From an uncultured Devosia sp. (lineage in GTDB: Bacteria > Pseudomonadota > Alphaproteobacteria > Rhizobiales > Devosiaceae), in the NCBI GenBank assembly GCA_946480655.1, contig CAMLKN010000054.1:1-11451 (forward strand): 11,451 bases of DNA, read 5' to 3'. How positions within the stretch are numbered: the first letter of the stretch is position 1; every line of letters begins with the position of its first letter. Under the pieces are notes generated by a model that was not told the DNA's origin, did no database searches, and worked only from the letters and a program-made list of their open reading frames with translations. Positions 7,214-11,451 of this stretch are shown piece after piece. The translations under genes and the position numbers were made by a program.

Positions 7214-7999
7214 CTAGAAGCTGAACGCGCCCTCCACCGGCACGTGGTCGCTGGGCTTGTCCCAGCCGCGCACGTCCTTATGCACCACCACATCGTCGAG
7301 TCGGTCTGCCGCTTGTGGCGACAGCATCAGGTGGTCGATGCGAATGCCGGCATTGCGCCGCCACGCGCCCGCCTGAAAATCCCAGAATGTATAGGCCGCC
7401 TCCGAAGTGATCGCCCGCAAGGCATCGGTCATGCCCAGGTTGCGTAGGATACGGAACTTTTCCAGGCTTTCCGGGCGATAGAGGGCGTCGCCCCACCAAG
7501 CGTCGGGATCATGGGCGTCGATCGGCGCCGGGATCAGGTTGAAATCGCCCATCAGGATGAAGGGCTCTTCCAGGGCCAGCCGCTCTTCAACAAACGAGTT
7601 CAACCGGTCCATCCAGGCCAGCTTGTAGGGGAATTTCTCCGTGTCTACCGGGTTCCCGTTGGGCAAGTAGATGTTGCACACCCGCACTACGCCGCCGTCG
7701 ACCGAAAATACCCCTTCGATCAGCCGCGCCTGCTCGTCTTCCGCATTGCCCGGCAGGCCACGATGAACTTCGTCGAAGGGGAGTTTGGAGAGCAGCGCCA
7801 CCCCGTTCCAGCTTTTCTGGCCATGGGTCTCGACATTGTAGCCCAGCGCTTCGATCTCGGCCCGCGGGAAGCCCTCGTCGACCGTCTTGATTTCCTGCAG
7901 GCCCACAATGTCCGGCTTCTCTTCCTCAAGCCAGCGCACGAGCAGTTCCAGCCGGGCCTTGATGCCGTTGATATTCCAGGTGGCGATGCGCAGTGCCAT
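7214..7999 (-). CDS. xthA: Exodeoxyribonuclease III (AP endonuclease, EEP family)
   Basis: A 261-residue cytoplasmic Mg-dependent DNA-repair enzyme that cuts at abasic sites, removes blocked 3' ends and has 3'-5' exonuclease activity; E. coli ExoIII has 268 residues. The exonuclease/endonuclease/phosphatase signatures are all present: WNING 8-12, LQEIK with metal-binding Glu36, SWNGVALLS 63-71, NIYLPNGNP with Tyr111, GDFNLIP with Asp152 and Asn154, RIDHLMLS with Asp222, and the final SDHVPVEG with Asp251 and His252. The start at 7999 gives the typical MALRIATWNING; the frame is open 24 codons further upstream, but that part overlaps the preceding gene and is not family-like. It lies 10 bases downstream of the serine hydrolase gene, with its ribosome-binding site inside that gene's stop. 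Confidence 0.95.
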   Translation of the reverse strand: MALRIATWNINGIKARLELLVRWLEEEKPDIVGLQEIKTVDEGFPRAEIEALGYNVETHGQKSWNGVALLSKLPFDEVHRGLPGNAEDEQARLIEGVFSVDGGVVRVCNIYLPNGNPVDTEKFPYKLAWMDRLNSFVEERLALEEPFILMGDFNLIPAPIDAHDPDAWWGDALYRPESLEKFRILRNLGMTDALRAITSEAAYTFWDFQAGAWRRNAGIRIDHLMLSPQAADRLDDVVVHKDVRGWDKPSDHVPVEGAFSF

Positions 8000-8012
8000 G
8001 GGCTTGTCCTCA
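8000..8012 (-). promoter_or_regulatory. xthA ribosome-binding site fused with upstream stop codon
   Basis: Read on the minus strand, the hydrolase ends TGAGGA (8012-8007). Its TGA stop thus shares bases with the GAGGA Shine-Dalgarno of xthA, 7 bases before the xthA ATG. This arrangement is typical of translational coupling and argues that the two genes share one mRNA. Confidence 0.65.
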
Positions 8013-9116
8013 GACGGTGTCGGCGTGCACGGCCTGCCGCAAGGCGCGCGGATAGGCCAGTTCCCCACCATAGAATGCGGTATTGCTCAGGGAAACCGAG
8101 CATATCCCGGTTGCAGGATCAATCGACCAGACGTGACCATAGATGCCGCCCCAGTTATTGGCGCCGGCCGGGAGGGTCAGGTTGGCCCGAACGGGATCGA
8201 CGACATAGCTGCCAAGCAGGCTGAATCCCTGACCGGGATCGCGCTCGAACGTCATCTGGTTCTGCAGGGCCATGCGCGCCGTCTCCGGCTTCAGGATTGG
8301 CCCCCCGTCCTGGACCATCGCGATGAGGAAGCGCATGAAGTCCGGCGCCGTCATCGCCATGCCCCCGCCGCCGGATTGGAACGCCTTCTCGTTGAAAATA
8401 CGGCTGGGCGAAAAGGTCGTGACGCCACCCCATGGATTGGGGGCGGGATGCGGATCGGACATGCGCACCGGCTCGGTCTCGCCATCGGCATAGGGCGTGG
8501 CCAGCCGCGTGCGGTCCGAGACACTGAAGCCTGCATCCCGCATGCCGAGCGGAACGGTCACATACTGCGCAACCGCTTCGGAGAGCTTGCCGCCATGGAC
8601 CTTCGCAACGACCCCGCCGAGAACGTCGATGGCCATCGAATAGAGCCAGGATGTGCCAGGCCGATAGGCAAGCGGCTGTTCGGCCACCAATTGCAGCACC
8701 TCGTCGAGCCCCAATTCGGTATTGGTGAGGCCAGCGCTGATGCGCGGATCATTGGAATAGTCGTAGGTGAGCCCCGCGGTGTGGGTCAGCAATTGCTTGA
8801 GCGTAATGACCGGCTCGGTACCATCCGCGAGGCGCGGCCGGAAGTAGGGCAGATAAGCGGTAACAGGATCCTCGATGCTTAACAGCCCGCGGTCTGACAT
8901 GGCCAGGATCGTTGCGGCAACCAGTGGCTTGGTCAGGGAGGCGGCGCGGAAGATCGTATCTTCCGTCATCGGAGTGCCTGACTCACGATCCGCCAGCCCA
9001 GCCGCACGCCGGTAAACGATCTCGTCGCCCTGCGCGACCATGACCACGACGCCGACGAATCCCTTGTCGGAAAGACCCTTGTCTATGACGGCGTCGATGG
9101 CTTTGGAATTGACCAT
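8010..9116 (-). CDS. Serine hydrolase of the class C beta-lactamase / esterase family
   Basis: A 368-residue protein of the beta-lactamase (PF00144-type) fold. The nucleophile motif SxxK is SLTK (Ser60, Lys63). The tyrosine motif is probably in SWLYSMAIDVLG (Tyr159, YSM rather than the YxN of true AmpC). LLTHTAGL (109-116) is a family landmark, and WGG at 322-324 stands where AmpC has KTG. These deviations fit esterases or peptidases of the EstB type better than an antibiotic-resistance enzyme. I see no signal peptide (MVNSKAIDAVIDKGL), so a cytoplasmic location is likely, again unlike AmpC. The start at 9116 is chosen for GGGAGGAA at 9122-9129, 5 bases before the ATG; two in-frame ATGs upstream lack this. 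It lies between the Fe-S gene (64 bases upstream) and xthA (10 bases downstream) on the same strand. The substrate is unknown. Confidence 0.85.
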   Translation of the reverse strand: MVNSKAIDAVIDKGLSDKGFVGVVVMVAQGDEIVYRRAAGLADRESGTPMTEDTIFRAASLTKPLVAATILAMSDRGLLSIEDPVTAYLPYFRPRLADGTEPVITLKQLLTHTAGLTYDYSNDPRISAGLTNTELGLDEVLQLVAEQPLAYRPGTSWLYSMAIDVLGGVVAKVHGGKLSEAVAQYVTVPLGMRDAGFSVSDRTRLATPYADGETEPVRMSDPHPAPNPWGGVTTFSPSRIFNEKAFQSGGGGMAMTAPDFMRFLIAMVQDGGPILKPETARMALQNQMTFERDPGQGFSLLGSYVVDPVRANLTLPAGANNWGGIYGHVWSIDPATGICSVSLSNTAFYGGELAYPRALRQAVHADTV

Positions 9117-9180
9117 GATTGTTCCTCCCATGGCCTCTATGTGCCGGGTAGGCCTCAATTAAGCAACCATGGAGTGGCGG

Positions 9181-9534
9181 TCAGACCGCGAAGCTGGTGC
9201 CACAGCCGCAGGACGCCACGGCATTGGGGTTCTTGATCTGGAACGATTGTCCGATCAGGTCATCGACGAAGTCGATCTCGGACCCACCCATGAACTCCAG
9301 GCTGAGCGAATCGATCAGCACGGTCGCATCGCCCTTCTGCAGCACCAGGTCGTCTGCATTGGGTTCTTCCTGTACGAGATTGTACTCGTATTGAAAGCCC
9401 GAACAGCCGCCCCCGGCTACTGAAATGCGCAGCACGGTTCCCGGCGCTTCCTTGGAGAGGATGCGCGACACACGCTTGGCGGCGCGGTCCGAAAGGGTTA
9501 CGGCAGGAGTGTCGGCAATGGCGGCGTCGGTCAT
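9181..9534 (-). CDS. erpA: A-type iron-sulfur carrier (HesB/IscA/ErpA family)
   Basis: A 117-residue cytoplasmic protein that carries Fe-S clusters from the assembly scaffold to target apoproteins. The three cluster-binding cysteines are present: Cys44 in GGGCSGFQY and Cys109 and Cys111 in the C-terminal CGCGTSF. The length and the acidic middle segment (EEPNADD, DFVDDLIGQSF) are typical of the family. ErpA and IscA cannot be separated firmly by eye; ErpA is the usual label for the alphaproteobacterial copy outside an isc or suf operon, and no such operon is seen here. It is the first gene of the minus-strand group leading to the hydrolase and xthA and is divergent from dgt. The ribosome-binding site is weak. 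Confidence 0.88.
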   Translation of the reverse strand: MTDAAIADTPAVTLSDRAAKRVSRILSKEAPGTVLRISVAGGGCSGFQYEYNLVQEEPNADDLVLQKGDATVLIDSLSLEFMGGSEIDFVDDLIGQSFQIKNPNAVASCGCGTSFAV

Positions 9535-9597
9535 GGGTAATCCCGGAGCGGTCGTAATGTCATAACGCTGTCGCTAAGATAGGCGCTCTAGGCGTCG
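9535..9597. promoter_or_regulatory. Divergent erpA / dgt promoter region
   Basis: Only 63 bases separate the two start codons, so both promoters must lie here or inside the genes. On the + strand TAAGAT (9575-9580) is a passable -10 for dgt, but I see no good -35. On the minus strand no convincing hexamer pair appears. Divergent starts this close often share regulation; no clear operator dyad is visible. Confidence 0.35.
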
Positions 9598-10809
9598 ATG
9601 CAAAGGCCCGGACAACAGATGAGCGAGACTGCCCCCTATGCCACCAGATCCGCCCAGTCGCTGGGGCGGCTCTTTGGCACCGGGCCCAGTCCCACTCGGT
9701 CGGAGTTCCAACGGGACCGCGACCGCATCATCCATTCCACCGCCTTCCGGCGTCTCCAGCACAAGACGCAGGTGTTTCTCGCCCATGAAGGCCGGCATTT
9801 TCGCAACCGGCTAACCCACACTCTGGAAGTCAGTCAAATCGCACGCTCCATCGCCCGGGCTCTGCGCCTGGACGAGGATCTGGCGGAAGCCGTTGCCCTC
9901 AGTCACGATCTAGGTCACACGCCCTTCGGCCATGCCGGCGAGCGGGCCCTGCATCGCGCCATGGCGCACTACGGTGGGTTCGATCACAACATCCAGGCCC
10001 TGCGGGTCGTGACCCTGCTCGAAAACCGCTATGCCGAGCATGACGGTCTCAATCTGACCTGGGAAACGCTGGAGGGAATCCTCAAGCACAATGGCCCGCT
10101 CGTCGACCGCAGCGGCAGCCCCGTTGGCCGGTATGCCGAGGAAGGTCTGCCCTCGGGCATCGACGTCATTCCCGTCCCGGCCGATCTACGCCTTGATACA
10201 TTCGCCAGTCTCGAGGCACAGGTCGCTGCCGTGGCCGACGATATTGCCTATAACGCCCACGACATCGACGATGCCCTCAGGGCCGGCCTCGTGACTCTCG
10301 ACGATTTCGTTGGCGTGCCGATGGCAGGACCCATCGTAGCCGAGGTCCAGGCGCGATATCCGGCAATAGCCGACAAACGCAAGGCACATGAGGTCCAGCG
10401 CCGGATGATCACCGGAGCCGTCGAGGACGTTATCAGTACCAGCGCTGCACGTCTCGCCGCTTCGGGCGTCAGCAGTCCCGAGGACGTGCGCCTCGCCGGT
10501 CAGCCTCTCGTTACCTTTTCTGCCGAAGCGGCCGAGGCCGAAAAGGGGCTGAAATCCTTCCTCTTCACCCGAGTTTACCGCCACGAGACCGTCATGGTGC
10601 CCGTGCGCGAAAGCGAGGCCGTGGTGGAGCGGCTCTTTGGCGCCTACATGACCAATCCCGACATGCCCGGTCGCTGGGGCGAAGCGGGCAGGGCGGTCGA
10701 CGGGTCGGCGCGAGCTCGCATCGTGGCAGACTTCATTGCCGGCATGACCGATCCCTATGCCCTCGACGAATACCAGCGCCTGTTTGACGCTCGCCCGGAT
10801 TTCCGTTAG
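9598..10809 (+). CDS. dgt: dGTPase-like deoxynucleoside triphosphate triphosphohydrolase
   Basis: A 403-residue cytoplasmic HD-domain enzyme that splits dNTPs (classically dGTP) into deoxynucleoside and tripolyphosphate, tuning dNTP pools. The N-terminal family signature [24 protein letters not shown] spans about 37-60. The metal-binding H...HD...D set is seen as His74 (RLTHTLEV), His103-Asp104 ([15 protein letters not shown]) and Asp214 or Asp215 ([17 protein letters not shown]). The C-terminal helical part is complete, and the length fits the alphaproteobacterial group, which is shorter than E. coli Dgt (about 505). The start at 9598 has TAGG 5 bases upstream; the in-frame ATG at 9619 (MSETAPY) is a good alternative with a poorer site. 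argS follows 29 bases after the stop, so the two probably share a transcript. Confidence 0.94.
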   Translation: MQRPGQQMSETAPYATRSAQSLGRLFGTGPSPTRSEFQRDRDRIIHSTAFRRLQHKTQVFLAHEGRHFRNRLTHTLEVSQIARSIARALRLDEDLAEAVALSHDLGHTPFGHAGERALHRAMAHYGGFDHNIQALRVVTLLENRYAEHDGLNLTWETLEGILKHNGPLVDRSGSPVGRYAEEGLPSGIDVIPVPADLRLDTFASLEAQVAAVADDIAYNAHDIDDALRAGLVTLDDFVGVPMAGPIVAEVQARYPAIADKRKAHEVQRRMITGAVEDVISTSAARLAASGVSSPEDVRLAGQPLVTFSAEAAEAEKGLKSFLFTRVYRHETVMVPVRESEAVVERLFGAYMTNPDMPGRWGEAGRAVDGSARARIVADFIAGMTDPYALDEYQRLFDARPDFR

Positions 10810-10838
10810 TCCGGCGCCACCAATCCCATAGGTTCGTC

Positions 10839-11451
10839 ATGGATATTTTCGCCCTTTTCACCACCCGGGTCACCGAGGCCCTGCGTGCCGACTACCCCGC
10901 GCTCGATGCCGAGCTGCTTGCGCGCGTCGTGGTGGAGCCTCCGCGCGATCCTGCCCATGGCGACCTTTCCACCAATGCGGCAATGGTCGTCGCCAAGCCC
11001 CTTGGCAAGAATCCGCGTGAAGTGGCCGCCGCATTGGTCGAGCGCTTCAAGTCCGCGCCTGATGTGACTTCGGTCGAAGTCGCCGGCCCGGGCTTCATCA
11101 ATTTCCGCCTCTCCGACGCCATCTGGCATCAGGTGCTCAAGGCCGTCGGCGCCCAGGGGGCGAACTATGGCCGTTCCGACCTTGGCAAGGGCGAGCGGGT
11201 CAACGTCGAATATGTGTCTGCCAATCCAACCGGTCCCATGCATGTGGGCCATACGCGTGGCGCCGTCTTCGGCGATGCGCTGGCCTCGCTCATGGCCTGG
11301 TCCGGCTATGACGTGACTCGCGAATACTACATCAACGACACCGGCGGCCAGACCGTCATCCTCGGCCAATCGGCGCTCTTGCGCTACCGCGAGGCTCTGG
11401 GCGAAAGCATCGAGATCCCGTCGGGCTTCTATCCGGGCGATTACCTCATTC
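10839..11451 (+). CDS. argS: Arginyl-tRNA synthetase, N-terminal part (cut by window end)
   Basis: Cytoplasmic class I synthetase that charges tRNA-Arg. The 204 visible codons have no stop and run off the window; the full protein is usually about 560-590 residues. The N-terminal additional domain (about 1-110), which recognises the D-loop of tRNA-Arg, ends with [11 protein letters not shown]. The catalytic core then begins with [22 protein letters not shown] at about 135-138 is the HIGH motif, and the preceding SANPTGP is characteristic of Arg[11 protein letters not shown] (the usual DAGNQ-type region) follows. ATG at 10839 gives the expected [11 protein letters not shown] start; AGG lies about 6 bases before it. 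It lies directly after dgt, with no terminator in the 29-base gap. Confidence 0.96.
   Translation, partial: MDIFALFTTRVTEALRADYPALDAELLARVVVEPPRDPAHGDLSTNAAMVVAKPLGKNPREVAAALVERFKSAPDVTSVEVAGPGFINFRLSDAIWHQVLKAVGAQGANYGRSDLGKGERVNVEYVSANPTGPMHVGHTRGAVFGDALASLMAWSGYDVTREYYINDTGGQTVILGQSALLRYREALGESIEIPSGFYPGDYLI

Noticed and set aside
6262..7293. 343-codon minus-strand open frame opposite exoR
   Set aside because: It is antisense to the signal peptide and Sel1 repeats, runs into the end of xthA, and shows no recognisable domain.
7511..8882. Long + strand frames (237 and 331 codons) opposite xthA and the hydrolase
   Set aside because: Both are shadows of genes with complete catalytic motifs on the other strand.
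8010..9116. Reading the hydrolase as an AmpC-type antibiotic-resistance gene
   Set aside because: There is no signal peptide, YSM replaces YxN, WGG replaces KTG and no AmpR-like regulator is nearby. The esterase-like branch of the fold fits better.
1..11451. CRISPR array, insertion sequence, tRNA or phage island
   Set aside because: No spaced direct repeats, transposase motifs, cloverleaf sequences or phage genes were seen, and gene content is mainly housekeeping.

Overview
The window is chromosomal DNA from a GC-rich alphaproteobacterium, most likely Hyphomicrobiales (rhizobia, Devosia and relatives). The grounds are codon usage rich in G/C at third positions, the adjacent set xthA / A-type Fe-S protein / dgt / argS that I remember as a common rhizobial gene order, and a periplasmic Sel1-repeat protein resembling rhizobial ExoR. 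The genus is inference. I see no tRNA, rRNA, insertion sequence, CRISPR array or phage gene.

Layout. Bases 1-103 are a leader with a strong hairpin. valS (valyl-tRNA synthetase) and a ZntB-type CorA-family transporter follow on the + strand, only 5 bases apart. They converge on a minus-strand ABC exporter half-transporter (3883-5727); a GC-rich hairpin covers the convergent ends. Next is a 615-base stretch without a confident gene (5728-6342). It holds the presumed promoters of the ABC exporter and of exoR, several inverted repeats and perhaps a decayed small ORF. The ExoR-like protein (6343-7149, +) ends at a long imperfect hairpin, facing a minus-strand group read in the order A-type Fe-S carrier, serine hydrolase, exonuclease III. 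From the Fe-S gene a short divergent spacer leads into dgt and argS on the + strand; argS runs off the window.

How the genes work together. Most are housekeeping: two aminoacyl-tRNA synthetases, DNA repair (xthA), dNTP control (dgt) and Fe-S cluster maturation. Accessory parts are the ZntB-like metal transporter, the ABC exporter and the serine hydrolase wedged between xthA and the Fe-S gene. The ExoR-like protein is the most regulatory gene; in rhizobia ExoR is the periplasmic repressor of the ExoS/ChvI two-component system, and its leader here is unusually rich in dyads. I did not find a clearly new biological system. The best candidates for a second look are the exoR leader, the gene-poor stretch before it and the hydrolase coupled to xthA.
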